Source: CAYPAU01 sp964408825
GTDB taxonomy: Bacteria; Patescibacteriota; Microgenomatia; Levybacterales; UBA12049
Assembly: GCA_964408825.1 (NCBI GenBank)
Contig: CAYPAU010000001.1
Location: 1-64,000, forward strand
Direction of reading: 5' to 3'
Length of the DNA: 64,000 nt
A program made the translations under genes and the position numbers. Shown one piece after another: positions 6,705 through 15,368 of this stretch (the stretch's first letter is position 1; each line of letters opens with the position of its first letter). The notes under the pieces were generated by a model. The model was not told the origin of the DNA, made no database searches, and saw only the letters and a list, made by a program, of their open reading frames with translations.

Positions 6705-7417
6705 GATAATAAAAAAGAAAAAATCAGGAAGAGACGTGAGCGGAAAAGTAGTAGTAAGACACCAAGGAGGACAACATAAAAGATTCCTTCGGTCAATCGA
6801 TTTTAAAAGAGACAAAAGAGGTCTGAAAGGAAAAGTAGTTTCAATTGAATATGACCCAAATAGAACAGCAGACATAGCTCTTATTCAATACCAAGACGGA
6901 GAAAAAAGATATATCTTAGCTCCGCAAGGACTTAAACTAAACAGCGTTATCGTAGCAGGTCCCGGAATAGATTTAAAAGTGGGAAACGCGCTTCCGCTTT
7001 CCGAGATTCCTATCGGGACAGTTGTGCACAATGTTGAGTTAACGGCAGGAAAGGGAGGGCAGATGGCAAGAGCAGCCGGAACAAGCGTGGCTGTTGCAGC
7101 TCAGGAAGGGGGATACGCGCATTTGAGGCTTCCTTCAAAGGAAATAAGGAGAGTAAAAAATACAGGTTACGCTACGATTGGAAGTCTTGGAAACGTCGAT
7201 TGGAAGAATGTNNNNNNNNNNAAGACATATGGGTATAAGGCCTACGGTCCGGGGAGTCGCACAGAATCCAAGATCTCATCCTCACGGAGGAGGAGAAGGA
7301 AGGTCGGGGATTGGTTTGAAATATCCCAAAACAGTTTACGGGAGAATGGCTGTTGGAAAGACAAGGAAAAAGAAGAAATATTCGGATAAATACATTATAC
7401 AGAGGAGGAAAAAGTAA
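6691..7417 (+). CDS. rplB: 50S ribosomal protein L2 (interrupted by an assembly gap)
   Basis: Starts at the ATG at 6691 (MKRLKIIKKKKSGRDVSGKV). Before the gap the frame carries VELTAGKGGQMARAAGTSV. After the 10 Ns the L2 C-terminus continues one frame over, with RPTVRGVAQNP, HPHGGGEG and SDKYIIQRRKK. The frame change implies a true gap length divisible by three rather than 10. This is an assembly artefact, not a broken gene. L2 is needed for subunit joining and peptidyl transfer. Confidence 0.93.
7212..7221. other. Assembly gap (10 N) in rplB
   Basis: Ten Ns of arbitrary length in rplB. Flanking frames show the real missing length must be a multiple of 3. Confidence 0.95.
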
Positions 7418-7423
7418 AAAGTC

Positions 7424-7449
7424 AATCCATTCGACAAGCTCAGGACAGG
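7424..7449. repeat. TTCGACAAGCTCAGG dispersed repeat
   Basis: CCATTCGACAAGCTCAGGAC lies between the rplB stop and the regulator gene at 7468, about 19 nt before its ATG. Same family as the repeats at 15367 and 35636. Confidence 0.6.
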
Positions 7450-7467
7450 AAAAGGGGAATAACTAAT

Positions 7468-7797
7468 ATGACAGAACAAGGTTCAAATGATGAAGCAATG
7501 ATCAATAGAGCTAAAGGACGATTTGTTCAACAAATCAGACGTATCGAATCTGGCGGAAGAGAAGATGTAAAAATTGAAAGACAGATCGGTGAATCATTCC
7601 GCAGAATACGTGAGGCAACAGGAATGGGTCTGGAGGATTTATCTTTAAGAATTGAAGAGGACATAGATACTGTTTCAGCGTTTGAACATGGTTTTGTTCC
7701 AGTTAAAGATTTACCGGAAGGTTTTTTAGGGAAATATTCAGGGATATTAGTAAGTAGAATTTCTGGAAGGAGGGCATCTCGTGGCAAGGTCGAGTAA
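7468..7797 (+). CDS. XRE-type helix-turn-helix protein inside the S10 operon
   Basis: 109 aa. Residues about 45-85 (IGESFRRIREATGMGLEDLSLR...VSAFEHG) match the Cro/CI-type HTH, with an LSLR-x(6)-TVSAFE recognition helix layout. Its last 17 nt overlap the start of rpsS, so the genes are translationally coupled. The slot between rplB and rpsS is normally empty, so this is an insertion. It could be an autoregulator or operon regulator; the target is unknown. Confidence 0.8.
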   Translation: MTEQGSNDEAMINRAKGRFVQQIRRIESGGREDVKIERQIGESFRRIREATGMGLEDLSLRIEEDIDTVSAFEHGFVPVKDLPEGFLGKYSGILVSRISGRRASRGKVE

Positions 7798-8065
7798 AAA
7801 GGGGCCGTTTGTGGATCCCAAACTCATGAAAAAAGTTATGGTTCAAAAACAGTCAGGAGATAAATCTCCAATTAAAACTTGGAAAAGAGCCTCTCAAATT
7901 CCTCCGGAATTTGTCGGGCATACTTTTTCGGTTCATAACGGCAAGAATTTTATAAATGTTTTTGTCGTTGAAGGAATGGTAGGGCATAGACTGGGGGAAT
8001 TTTCGCCAACGAGAATATTCAGAAGTCACGGAAGAGTTGTGGCAAGAGAGATATCAAAGACATAA
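7781..8065 (+). CDS. rpsS: 30S ribosomal protein S19
   Basis: 94 aa from a GTG start (MARSSKKGPFVDPKLMKKV), with GGAAGGAGGG just upstream inside the regulator gene. The core HNGKNFINVFVVEGMVGHRLGEFSPTR is typical. S19 binds the 16S 3' domain in the 30S head. Confidence 0.97.
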   Translation: MARSSKKGPFVDPKLMKKVMVQKQSGDKSPIKTWKRASQIPPEFVGHTFSVHNGKNFINVFVVEGMVGHRLGEFSPTRIFRSHGRVVAREISKT

Positions 8066-8131
8066 AAATAGCTACATGGCTGCATAGTTTAATAGCTATG
8101 TGACCGTGCAACTATTACAACTATTGAAACT

Positions 8132-8476
8132 ATGGAGTATACAGCAATTACAAAATCAATAAGGATAGCACCAAGAAAAGTAAGACTTATTAGAGATGCA
8201 ATAAAGAAAAGTACGTCCATTGCAGATTCTTTAAACCTGCTTTCGCTTACAAATAAGAGAGCGGCAGGGTCTATACTTAATACCTTAGAAAGTGCCATTG
8301 CAAATGCAATAAATAGAGGTGCTAAGAAAGAGGAGCTTTATTTAAAAGATATTGAGGTTATGGAAGGACCGGCCTTCAAAAGATACAGGCCTTCGACACG
8401 TGGAAGAGTGCATCCGTATAAAAAGAGAAGCAGTCACATTAAAGTTGTCTTGATAGACAACAAAAATCAAATTTAA
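8132..8476 (+). CDS. rplV: 50S ribosomal protein L22
   Basis: 114 aa (TAITKSIRIAPRKVRLIRDAI...GRVHPYKKRSSHI). Its beta-hairpin lines the exit tunnel. The 66-nt spacer before it consists of TAGCTA/CATGG words and their complements. Confidence 0.96.
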   Translation: MEYTAITKSIRIAPRKVRLIRDAIKKSTSIADSLNLLSLTNKRAAGSILNTLESAIANAINRGAKKEELYLKDIEVMEGPAFKRYRPSTRGRVHPYKKRSSHIKVVLIDNKNQI

Positions 8477-8550
8477 AATTTGAAATTTGAAATCAATGAA
8501 TAAAAATTTAAAATTAAAAATTAAAAATTACCCGACTGAAAGGAGAGGTT

Positions 8551-9192
8551 GTGGGACAGAAAGTTAATCCAAAACTACTTAGGACAGGGCCGGTTTATAA
8601 CTGGAGTTCAAGGTGGTTTGATGATAAACAATATAAAGAAACCTTACTCGAAGATTATCATCTTCGAGAAGCATTGATGAAAAAACTTGAGAATGCCGGA
8701 ATTTCCGGAATCGATATTGAAAGATCGATAAATAATATTAAACTTACTGTTTATGTCCTTCGTCCGGGAATGGTTATAGGAAGAGCAGGAACAGGCATGG
8801 AGGAGTTACGAAAATATCTTACATCAATTCTTCCAAGAAAAAGCGGTAAAAATACGGCAAAACTTGACATAAGAATCGAACCTATTAAAGAGCCAAACCT
8901 TGATGCATATCTTGTTGCAAAAAATATCTCTGATCAGTTGGCAAGAAGACTTCCTGCCAAACGAGTAATGAATCAGGCGCTTTCAAAGGTAATGGGGTCA
9001 GGTGCAAAAGGGGTTCGAATTATTATATCAGGAAGAATAGGCGGGGCTGAGATAGGAAGAAGAGAAAAAATTCAACAAGGAACCGTTCCGCTTTCAACAA
9101 TTAGAGAAAATATTGACTTTGCGAGTGTCCCTGCCCTTACTAAGAAAGGATACATAGGCGTAAAGGTCTGGATTAATAGGGGGGAGAAATGA
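8551..9192 (+). CDS. rpsC: 30S ribosomal protein S3
   Basis: 213 aa from a GTG start with GAAAGGAGAGG upstream. It begins MGQKVNPKLLRTG. The KH domain carries RPGMVIGRAGTGMEELR, and the C-terminal domain GAKGVRIIISGRIGGAEIGRRE. Part of the mRNA entry channel. Stop is TGA, which supports the standard code. Confidence 0.97.
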   Translation: MGQKVNPKLLRTGPVYNWSSRWFDDKQYKETLLEDYHLREALMKKLENAGISGIDIERSINNIKLTVYVLRPGMVIGRAGTGMEELRKYLTSILPRKSGKNTAKLDIRIEPIKEPNLDAYLVAKNISDQLARRLPAKRVMNQALSKVMGSGAKGVRIIISGRIGGAEIGRREKIQQGTVPLSTIRENIDFASVPALTKKGYIGVKVWINRGEK

Positions 9193-9273
9193 AAATTAAC
9201 CTAATTAACCTAATTGATCTAATTTCTAAAATTTTAGGTCAATTAGAAATTAGAAATTAGAAATTTTAAATTT

Positions 9274-9681
9274 ATGTTAGTTCCTAAAAGAGCAAAGTAT
9301 AGAAAACAACAAAGAGGAAGAATGAAGGGAATGGCCCTGCGAGGAAATAAAATTTCCTTCGGAGATTACGGGCTTTTATCAAAAGAAACGGCATGGATTA
9401 CTGCTCGGCAAATTGAAGCGGCAAGACGTGCCATTACCCATTCAATTCAAAGAGGTGGAAGAGTTTGGATAAGAATTTTTCCAGACAAGCCCATTACAAA
9501 GAAGCCAGCAGAGGTCCGAATGGGAGGAGGAAAAGGAGATGTTTCGGAATTTGTTGCTCCTGTTAAGCCAGGAAGAGTGCTTTTTGAAATGGGCGGAGTT
9601 TCAAAAGAGGCTGCCTATGAAGCTTTGCGTCTGGCAGCTCATAAGCTTCCTGTTAAAACAATAGTTATAGATAAAAAATAA
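9274..9681 (+). CDS. rplP: 50S ribosomal protein L16
   Basis: 135 aa (MLVPKRAKYRKQQRGRMKG, ...ITARQIEAARRAITHSIQRGG...). L16 helps position the A-site tRNA. The 81-nt spacer before it is built of CTAATT/AATTAG words that form an inverted repeat. Confidence 0.97.
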   Translation: MLVPKRAKYRKQQRGRMKGMALRGNKISFGDYGLLSKETAWITARQIEAARRAITHSIQRGGRVWIRIFPDKPITKKPAEVRMGGGKGDVSEFVAPVKPGRVLFEMGGVSKEAAYEALRLAAHKLPVKTIVIDKK

Positions 9682-9685
9682 AGAT

Positions 9686-9904
9686 ATGAAAGCTAAAGAA
9701 AAAAAGGAATTATTTGCAAAAACAATCGAAGAACTTAAGAACTTACTTAAAGAGGTAAGAGGAGAGCTCTTTAATCTAAAGATTGAGCTTTCACAAAATA
9801 AGCTTAAGAATACAAAAGAAGTCTTTTTCAAAAGAAAAAAGATTGCCATGATTCAAACAGCAATAAAAGAAAAGGAGATCTTGGAAGATGCAAAAAATAT
9901 TTGA
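9686..9904 (+). CDS. rpmC: 50S ribosomal protein L29
   Basis: 72 aa, helical (ELKNLLKEVRGELFNLKIELSQNKLKNTKEVFFKRKKIAMIQTAI). Starts 4 nt after rplP and overlaps rpsQ by 17 nt. Located near the tunnel exit. Confidence 0.95.
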   Translation: MKAKEKKELFAKTIEELKNLLKEVRGELFNLKIELSQNKLKNTKEVFFKRKKIAMIQTAIKEKEILEDAKNI

Positions 9905-10121
9905 GGGGACAATAGTATCACTTAAAATGAATAAAACTGCAGTAGTAGAGGTGGTAAGAAAAAAACCTCATCCGCTTTATAAAAAACTTCTCAAAAGAAG
10001 CAAAAAATATAAAACGGATACGGGCAGTCTTGAGATAAAGATAGGAGACAAAGTGAGAATTGCGCAAACGCGTCCAATTTCCAAGGAAAAACATTTCAGA
10101 ATAATCGAGATAATTAAATAA
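9888..10121 (+). CDS. rpsQ: 30S ribosomal protein S17
   Basis: 77 aa OB-fold protein (FEGTIVSLKMNKTAVVEV...HPLYKKLLKRSKKYKTD). Primary 16S rRNA binder. Overlaps rpmC, and rplN follows after 1 nt. Confidence 0.96.
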   Translation: MQKIFEGTIVSLKMNKTAVVEVVRKKPHPLYKKLLKRSKKYKTDTGSLEIKIGDKVRIAQTRPISKEKHFRIIEIIK

Positions 10122-10122
10122 T

Positions 10123-10497
10123 ATGGTTCAGCACAGAACGATTCTTAAAGTTGCAGATAATTCAGGAGCTAAATCTCTTATGGTTATTCATGTTTTCGGA
10201 GGGTCTAAAAAAAAATTCGGATATTTGGGAGATGTTTTAAATTGCATTGTAAAAGAGGCAAACCCTACGGGGCAGGTTAAGGCATCAGAAATTGTTAAGG
10301 CAGTACTTGTTCGGGCAAGAAAAGAACAGAGAAGAAAAGACGGTTCCTACATAAGATTCTCAGAAAATGCAGCAGTTATTATCGACAACATGAAGGACAG
10401 GAATCCAAGAGCAACCAGAATTTTTGGTCCAATTGCCCGAGAAGTAAAAGAAAAAGGTTTTAATAAAATTGCAAGCATGGCAATAGAGGTTTTGTAA
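10123..10497 (+). CDS. rplN: 50S ribosomal protein L14
   Basis: 124 aa (MVQHRTILKVADNSGAKSLM...GSYIRFSENAAVIID...ARTRIFGP-like end). Forms an intersubunit bridge. Confidence 0.97.
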   Translation: MVQHRTILKVADNSGAKSLMVIHVFGGSKKKFGYLGDVLNCIVKEANPTGQVKASEIVKAVLVRARKEQRRKDGSYIRFSENAAVIIDNMKDRNPRATRIFGPIAREVKEKGFNKIASMAIEVL

Positions 10498-10537
10498 AAT
10501 TTTAAATTTTAAATTTTAAATTAACAATGAGGATATT

Positions 10538-10843
10538 ATGAAATTAAGGAAGGGTGATGAGGTAAGAATCGTAAGAGGTAAAGATGAGGGTAAAACAGGA
10601 AAGATTGAGAAAATTTTTCCTAAGGAAAATAAAGTTTTAATTCCAAACGTAAATCTTTACAAAAGGCATCGCAAGGCAAGATCTCAAAGACAATCGTCTG
10701 ATATAGTAACGCTAACGAAGCCCTTGCCGGTTGGAAATGTAAAACTTATTTGCCCGAAATGCCATTTACCTACGAGAGTGGGCTTTTCTAAGGAGGGCGA
10801 TAGGAAGGAAAGAGTTTGCAAAAAATGCAAGCAGATTATTTAA
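10538..10843 (+). CDS. rplX: 50S ribosomal protein L24
   Basis: 101 aa with an N-terminal KOW domain (GDEVRIVRGKDEGKTGKIEKIFP). The C-terminal part keeps CPKC...CKKC pairs that may bind zinc, as in many bacterial L24. An assembly initiator for the 50S subunit. The 40-nt spacer before it is AAATTTTAAATTT-type repeat. Confidence 0.96.
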   Translation: MKLRKGDEVRIVRGKDEGKTGKIEKIFPKENKVLIPNVNLYKRHRKARSQRQSSDIVTLTKPLPVGNVKLICPKCHLPTRVGFSKEGDRKERVCKKCKQII

Positions 10844-10845
10844 TT

Positions 10846-11418
10846 ATGTCAGATTTTAAAAAGAAAATTAAAGAAGAAATTATGCCCAAATTGCAAAAGG
10901 ATCTTAAAATTTCAAATCCTTTGGGGATACCCGATCTTTCGAAAATTGTAATTAATATAGGAGTGAGAAATGCAACCGTGGATAAAAAAAGCATAGACAT
11001 AGCAAAGGATGCGGTAAGTTCCATTACTGGTCAGAAGCCAAAGGTAACCTCTGCAAAAAAATCAATAGCATCCTTTAAACTGCGGGAAGGGGATAAAATT
11101 GGTCTTATGGTAACGCTGCGGGGCAGGAGAATGTACGATTTTTTTGAGAAACTTGTTCGCGTGGTTCTGCCAAGACTTAAAGATTTCCATGGTATAAAAC
11201 GAACAGGTTTTGATGAGTCTGGAAATTATACGTTGGGTTTTACCGAGCTTAATATTTTTCCTGAGATTGATGTGGGAAAGATGGACACTTCCCTAATAGG
11301 TCAGGGGCTTGAAGTAACTATTGTTACAACAGCAAAAAATAAAAAAGAGGGACTGGAGCTTTTATCCTCCCTTGGAATGCCGTTCCAGAAAGGAGAGCGT
11401 GTAGAAAACAGGGGATAG
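10846..11418 (+). CDS. rplE: 50S ribosomal protein L5
   Basis: 190 aa from the ATG at 10846. An ATG 30 nt upstream in frame lies inside rplX and is unlikely. Hallmarks: IVINIGVRNATVDKK, TGQKPKVTSAKKSIASFKLR, FHGIKRTGFDESGNYTLGF. Binds 5S rRNA and the P-site tRNA elbow. Confidence 0.96.
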   Translation: MSDFKKKIKEEIMPKLQKDLKISNPLGIPDLSKIVINIGVRNATVDKKSIDIAKDAVSSITGQKPKVTSAKKSIASFKLREGDKIGLMVTLRGRRMYDFFEKLVRVVLPRLKDFHGIKRTGFDESGNYTLGFTELNIFPEIDVGKMDTSLIGQGLEVTIVTTAKNKKEGLELLSSLGMPFQKGERVENRG

Positions 11419-11474
11419 CGAATAGTTAGGGAACGAGAACTAAACGCTAAACGCTAATATCTAGATACTAAACT

Positions 11475-11660
11475 ATGGCAAAAGTTTCAGATATCGTAAA
11501 ATTTCAAAAAAAACAAAAATTTAAGACAAGAGGGAAAAACCGATGTGGAATTTGTGGAAGGTCAAGGTCCTATATGAGGAAATTTGGACTTTGCAGAATT
11601 TGCTTTAGAGAACGAGCAAGCAAAGGGGAACTTCCCGGAATCGTTAAGGCAAGTTGGTAA
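11475..11660 (+). CDS. rpsZ: 30S ribosomal protein S14, zinc-binding type
   Basis: 61 aa, the short C+ form: CGICGRSRSYMRKFGLCRIC gives the CxxC-x12-CxxC zinc site, and the protein ends GELPGIVKASW. The 56-nt spacer before it holds AACTAAACGCTAAACGCTAA word repeats. Confidence 0.96.
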   Translation: MAKVSDIVKFQKKQKFKTRGKNRCGICGRSRSYMRKFGLCRICFRERASKGELPGIVKASW

Positions 11661-11664
11661 TATT

Positions 11665-12060
11665 ATGGTTAATTATACAGTATCGGATTTTGTTACTAGA
11701 ATAAAAAATGCGGCAAAAGCAAGGAGAAAAGAAATTGTTTCTCCATATACTCGTCTTTCCAGAGAGATAGCCGAGGTGCTTCTTAAGGAAGGATTTCTTG
11801 AAAATGTCAAAGAGGCTCTCGATAATAAAAAAAAGGTTTTGACTCTCAAGATTAGATACAAGAATAGAGTACCTGTGATAACCGATATAAAAATAGTCTC
11901 AAAGCCATCCTTGAGAATATATTCCGGTTCTAAAAATCTTGTTCAAAATCAAAGAAAGGGAATGTATACCACTATACTTTCGACAAGTAAAGGGATATTG
12001 ACCGGAGACGAGGCGCAAAAGAAAAATTTAGGAGGAGAGGTTCTCTTTAGAATCTGGTAA
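11665..12060 (+). CDS. rpsH: 30S ribosomal protein S8
   Basis: 131 aa from the ATG at 11665 (MVNYTVSDFVTRIKNAAKARR). A longer frame upstream overlaps rpsZ and is not S8-like. C-terminus STSKGILTGDEAQKKNLGGEVLFRIW is typical. Binds the 16S central domain. Confidence 0.96.
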   Translation: MVNYTVSDFVTRIKNAAKARRKEIVSPYTRLSREIAEVLLKEGFLENVKEALDNKKKVLTLKIRYKNRVPVITDIKIVSKPSLRIYSGSKNLVQNQRKGMYTTILSTSKGILTGDEAQKKNLGGEVLFRIW

Positions 12061-12064
12061 AAAT

Positions 12065-12619
12065 ATGTCAAAAATAGGAAGAAAGCCAATACAACTTAAA
12101 GAAGGAGTAAGCGTTGAGATTTCACAAGGTGAGGTCAAGGTATTAGGACCTAAAGGCAACTTATCTTTTAAAATTCCGTCTGGAATAGAGGTTAAGATAG
12201 AAGATGGAAAAATTAAGACAGTCCAAAAGAAAAAAGAATTCTCACAAAGTAGGGCTTTACTCGGTCTAACAAGATCAATGGTTGTCAATATGATAAAAGG
12301 CGTGTCAGACGGATTTGAAAAAAGACTCGAGCTATCAGGAGTTGGTTTTCGAGCTTCCGTTTCGGGTGAGGAGTTAATACTTAACGTCGGCTTTTCTCAT
12401 CCGGTAAAAATTAAACCAGAACCTGGGATTAAATTCTCTATTTCAGATAATACGATCATCGTATCAGGTATAGACAAAGCACTCGTTGGAGATACAGCGG
12501 CAAAAATTAGGGCAATTCGTCCACCGGAGCCATACAAAGGTAAGGGAATAAAATATCAAGGGGAGACAATCAGAAGGAAGGCAGGCAAGGCGGCAAAAGC
12601 AATAGGAGTAGCAAAATAA
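12065..12619 (+). CDS. rplF: 50S ribosomal protein L6
   Basis: 184 aa with the two L6 repeats and the C-terminal signature PPEPYKGKGIKYQGETIRRK. Binds 23S rRNA near the sarcin-ricin loop. Confidence 0.97.
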   Translation: MSKIGRKPIQLKEGVSVEISQGEVKVLGPKGNLSFKIPSGIEVKIEDGKIKTVQKKKEFSQSRALLGLTRSMVVNMIKGVSDGFEKRLELSGVGFRASVSGEELILNVGFSHPVKIKPEPGIKFSISDNTIIVSGIDKALVGDTAAKIRAIRPPEPYKGKGIKYQGETIRRKAGKAAKAIGVAK

Positions 12620-12650
12620 TATTAAAGATTAAACGGAAGATAAAAAAGAT

Positions 12651-12998
12651 ATGGAGAACAAGAGACAAAAAAGAATCAAAAGAAAGGCAAGAATCAGAGC
12701 AAAAATAAGAGGTACGAAAGATGTGCCTAGATTTTCCGTTTTTAAATCAAATAAATATATCTACGCACAACTTATAGACGATGTTAAAGGAGAAACACTA
12801 GTGGGAGTTTCCGAGAAACAAATTGATCAAGGTGCGTCCAAAAAAACTAATAGGTCTAAAGAATTAGGGGAAATGATAGCAAAGCTTGCAGCCAAAAAAA
12901 AGATAAAAAAAGTCGTTTTTGACAGAGGCGGTTATCTATATCACGGAAGAATAAAGGCAGTCGCCGAAGGAGCGCGAGAAGGAGGACTTGAATTTTGA
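12651..12998 (+). CDS. rplR: 50S ribosomal protein L18
   Basis: 115 aa (RFSVFKSNKYIYAQLIDD...VVFDRGGYLYHGRIKAVAEGAREGGLEF). Binds 5S rRNA together with L5. Confidence 0.96.
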   Translation: MENKRQKRIKRKARIRAKIRGTKDVPRFSVFKSNKYIYAQLIDDVKGETLVGVSEKQIDQGASKKTNRSKELGEMIAKLAAKKKIKKVVFDRGGYLYHGRIKAVAEGAREGGLEF

Positions 12999-13055
12999 TA
13001 AGGTACGAAGCTTCTAACCAGCTTACAATGGTATTAATAATGAAAGGAGAAAACC

Positions 13056-13553
13056 ATGCAGTGGAAAACTAATCCAGAAAATAAAAGCCAGGGAAGCGAT
13101 TTTGAAGAAAAAATTATTCAGATCAATAGAGTTTCTAAGAAAACCAAAGGGGGAAACAAGATCGGCTTTTCAGCTCTTATGGTAGTGGGAGACAAAAGAG
13201 GAAAAGTAGGAGTAGGTCTTGGGAAGGCTCCAGATGTATCCATGGCAATTAAAAAAGGAATCGCTGTTGCAAAAAAGCATATGATCGAAGTGCCAATTGT
13301 GAGAGGAACCATTCCTTTTAGAATGGATTTTAAATCCGGAGCTGCAAAAATTATTTTAAAACCAGCACCTCCCGGATCAGGAGTTATTGCAGGAGGAGCC
13401 GTAAGAAGTGTTGTTATGGCGTGCGGAATCGGAAATATTTCGTCAAAAGTTTTGGGAACTAAAAACCAAGCAAGTAATGTTTATGCAACCATGGAAGCTC
13501 TTTCAAAACTTTCACAAAGGCATAAAATGTTAAAAGAAAGAGGTAAAATTTAA
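13056..13553 (+). CDS. rpsE: 30S ribosomal protein S5
   Basis: 165 aa (KIIQINRVSKKTKGGNKIGFSALMVVGD, PIVRGTIPFRM, GSGVIAGGAVRSVVMACGI). AAAGGAGA precedes the ATG. rplO follows after a single base, so the rpmD (L30) gene usually found here is absent. Confidence 0.97.
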   Translation: MQWKTNPENKSQGSDFEEKIIQINRVSKKTKGGNKIGFSALMVVGDKRGKVGVGLGKAPDVSMAIKKGIAVAKKHMIEVPIVRGTIPFRMDFKSGAAKIILKPAPPGSGVIAGGAVRSVVMACGIGNISSKVLGTKNQASNVYATMEALSKLSQRHKMLKERGKI

Positions 13554-13554
13554 A

Positions 13555-14028
13555 ATGGCTTTAGAGAAAATCGATAAAATTACAAAAAGAAAAAAAAGAC
13601 GGCTCGGACAGGGTCATGGTTCAGGACGTGGAAAAACGGGAGGAAGAGGAACAAAGGGTCAAAAATCAAGAGGAAAAGTTGCTCTGTCCTTTGAAGGCGG
13701 AGCCCTTCCCCTTATAAAAAGACTTCCCTTAAGACGCGGGAAAGGAAAGAATAAGGTGTTTAAGAAAAAACCTGTTATCGTAAACATAAAAACATTAAAC
13801 CTTCTCAAGAAAGACACGATCGTAGATGTGGATTCCTTGATCAAAAATAAGATTATTGATAAAGAAGATGCGTTAACTTACGGGATAAAAATACTGGGAG
13901 AGGGAGAATTGAAAATTCCACTCCTTATAAAAGTTCCCATCTCAAAAAGTGCATCAGTTAAAATACAAAAAGCTGGTGGTCGCGTCGAACGCGACACGCC
14001 AAACAATAAAAATGAGGCAAAAAATTAA
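13555..14028 (+). CDS. rplO: 50S ribosomal protein L15
   Basis: 157 aa with the glycine/basic N-terminal arm (RRLGQGHGSGRGKTGGRGTKGQKSR) and the C-terminal KAGGRVER. The last codons run into the first of two CGCGT...ACGCG hairpins that lie between rplO and secY. Confidence 0.95.
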   Translation: MALEKIDKITKRKKRRLGQGHGSGRGKTGGRGTKGQKSRGKVALSFEGGALPLIKRLPLRRGKGKNKVFKKKPVIVNIKTLNLLKKDTIVDVDSLIKNKIIDKEDALTYGIKILGEGELKIPLLIKVPISKSASVKIQKAGGRVERDTPNNKNEAKN

Positions 14029-14063
14029 TTTGAACCAAGCCGCGTTTGACGCGGCTGGTGGTA
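13980..14063. repeat. Paired CGCGT-ACGCG hairpins between rplO and secY
   Basis: GTCGCGT-cga-ACGCGAC lies at the end of rplO and GCCGCGT-ttg-ACGCGGC just before secY. Each is a 7-bp perfect stem with a 3-nt loop, and each has GCTGGTGGT on its outer side, so the pair is arranged as a larger repeat. No T-run follows either hairpin, so they are not classical terminators. They could set mRNA stability between ribosomal genes and secY. Confidence 0.5.
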
Positions 14064-14075
14064 AAGTTCTATAAA

Positions 14076-15368
14076 ATGAAAAATATTCTTTCTATTTTCA
14101 GAAATAGTTTTAAAACTCCCGAGGTAAGGAAAAAGATATTATTTACAGTAGCAATTTTTATAGTTTTTAGAATTTTCGCCCACATACCAGTCCCCGGGGT
14201 TGACATCTCTCAGCTGAAAGCTCTTTTTGCAAGCAATCAATTCCTTGGCCTTTTGGATATCTTCTCGGGCGGTACTCTTGCGAATTTTTCGGTAATGGCT
14301 CTAGGGCTTAACCCATATATTAATGCCTCGATTATCCTTCAGCTTCTCACTATGGTGTTTCCCAAACTTGAAGAGCTTTCGAAAGAAGGAGAAGAAGGTA
14401 GACAGAAAATAAATCAGTATACACGCTTCCTTACAGTTCCTTTGGCGGTTTTTCAGGCTATAGGTATGTATGCGCTCCTTCGGAATCAGGGAATAATTTC
14501 TCTTCTTTCCCCAGTAAATCTTGTAATATTTATACTCACAATGACTGCGGGAACAGTGCTTTTAATGTGGCTTGGGGAACTTGTAACCGAAAAAGGGGTG
14601 GGAAATGGCATCTCACTCCTAATTTTCGCGGGTATTGTAGGAAGACTGCCCACGGTTGCGGGCCAAACTCTTTCCACATTAAATGCAGAAAATCTTACAA
14701 ATATTATAACCTTTTCGATAATGGGAGCAATCGTTGTTGCCTCTATCGTTTTAATCAATGAAGCAACAAGACAAATTACAGTTTATTATGCAAAAAGAGT
14801 CAGAGGAAATAAAATTTATGGAGGACAATCCACTCACCTTCCTCTTCGGCTTAATCAGGCAGGCGTTATACCTATTATTTTTGCAGTTTCTTTGATACTT
14901 TTACCGTCTCTTATTGCAAATTATTTTACAGCATCGACAAATGAATTTCTTAGAAGCCTTTCCTTCTCGGTCGCATCTGCCTTTAACCCCGGAGGATTTC
15001 TATATAATTTTCTATATTTCCTTTTGGTGGTAGGATTTACCTTTTTTTATACGGCAGTAGTCTTTAACCCGAAAAAAATTTCCGAGGAGATCCAAAAGCA
15101 TGGAGGGTTTATTCCTGGTATAAGACCGGGTACGCCAACCGCTTCCTATTTAAATTATATCTTGACTCGTATAACACTGGCTGGAGCAATCTTTCTGGGA
15201 ATCATTGCAATTCTTCCAACAGCAATGCGAATATTCAGTAGCGCCCAGAACCTGATATTGGGAGGAACCAGCATTCTTATAGTTGTTTCTGTAGTTTTGG
15301 AAACAATAAAAGCAATTGAGGCCCAAATAGTAATGAGAAGCTACGAGGCATTTACCAATAAAACATGA
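14076..15368 (+). CDS. secY: Protein translocase subunit SecY
   Basis: 430 aa from the ATG at 14076 (MKNILSIFRNSF); the in-frame extension upstream lies in repeat DNA. About ten hydrophobic segments are visible, with AHIPVPGVD before the plug, GLNPYINASIILQLL, and the cytoplasmic loop FNPKKISEEIQKHGGFIPGIRPG. SecY is the channel used by SecA, which is encoded at 57787. The TGA stop is the first part of the repeat that leads into adk. Confidence 0.96.
   Translation: MKNILSIFRNSFKTPEVRKKILFTVAIFIVFRIFAHIPVPGVDISQLKALFASNQFLGLLDIFSGGTLANFSVMALGLNPYINASIILQLLTMVFPKLEELSKEGEEGRQKINQYTRFLTVPLAVFQAIGMYALLRNQGIISLLSPVNLVIFILTMTAGTVLLMWLGELVTEKGVGNGISLLIFAGIVGRLPTVAGQTLSTLNAENLTNIITFSIMGAIVVASIVLINEATRQITVYYAKRVRGNKIYGGQSTHLPLRLNQAGVIPIIFAVSLILLPSLIANYFTASTNEFLRSLSFSVASAFNPGGFLYNFLYFLLVVGFTFFYTAVVFNPKKISEEIQKHGGFIPGIRPGTPTASYLNYILTRITLAGAIFLGIIAILPTAMRIFSSAQNLILGGTSILIVVSVVLETIKAIEAQIVMRSYEAFTNKT

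Noticed and set aside
7281..7300. Recoding of UGA as glycine, as in some CPR lineages
   Set aside because: TGA acts as a stop in rpsC, cmk, secY and the ABC ATPase gene, and no in-frame TGA was needed to read any conserved protein.
6658..7389. rplB as a frameshifted pseudogene
   Set aside because: The frame change coincides exactly with the 10-N gap, and the L2 C-terminus is intact in the other frame. Assembly gap length explains it.
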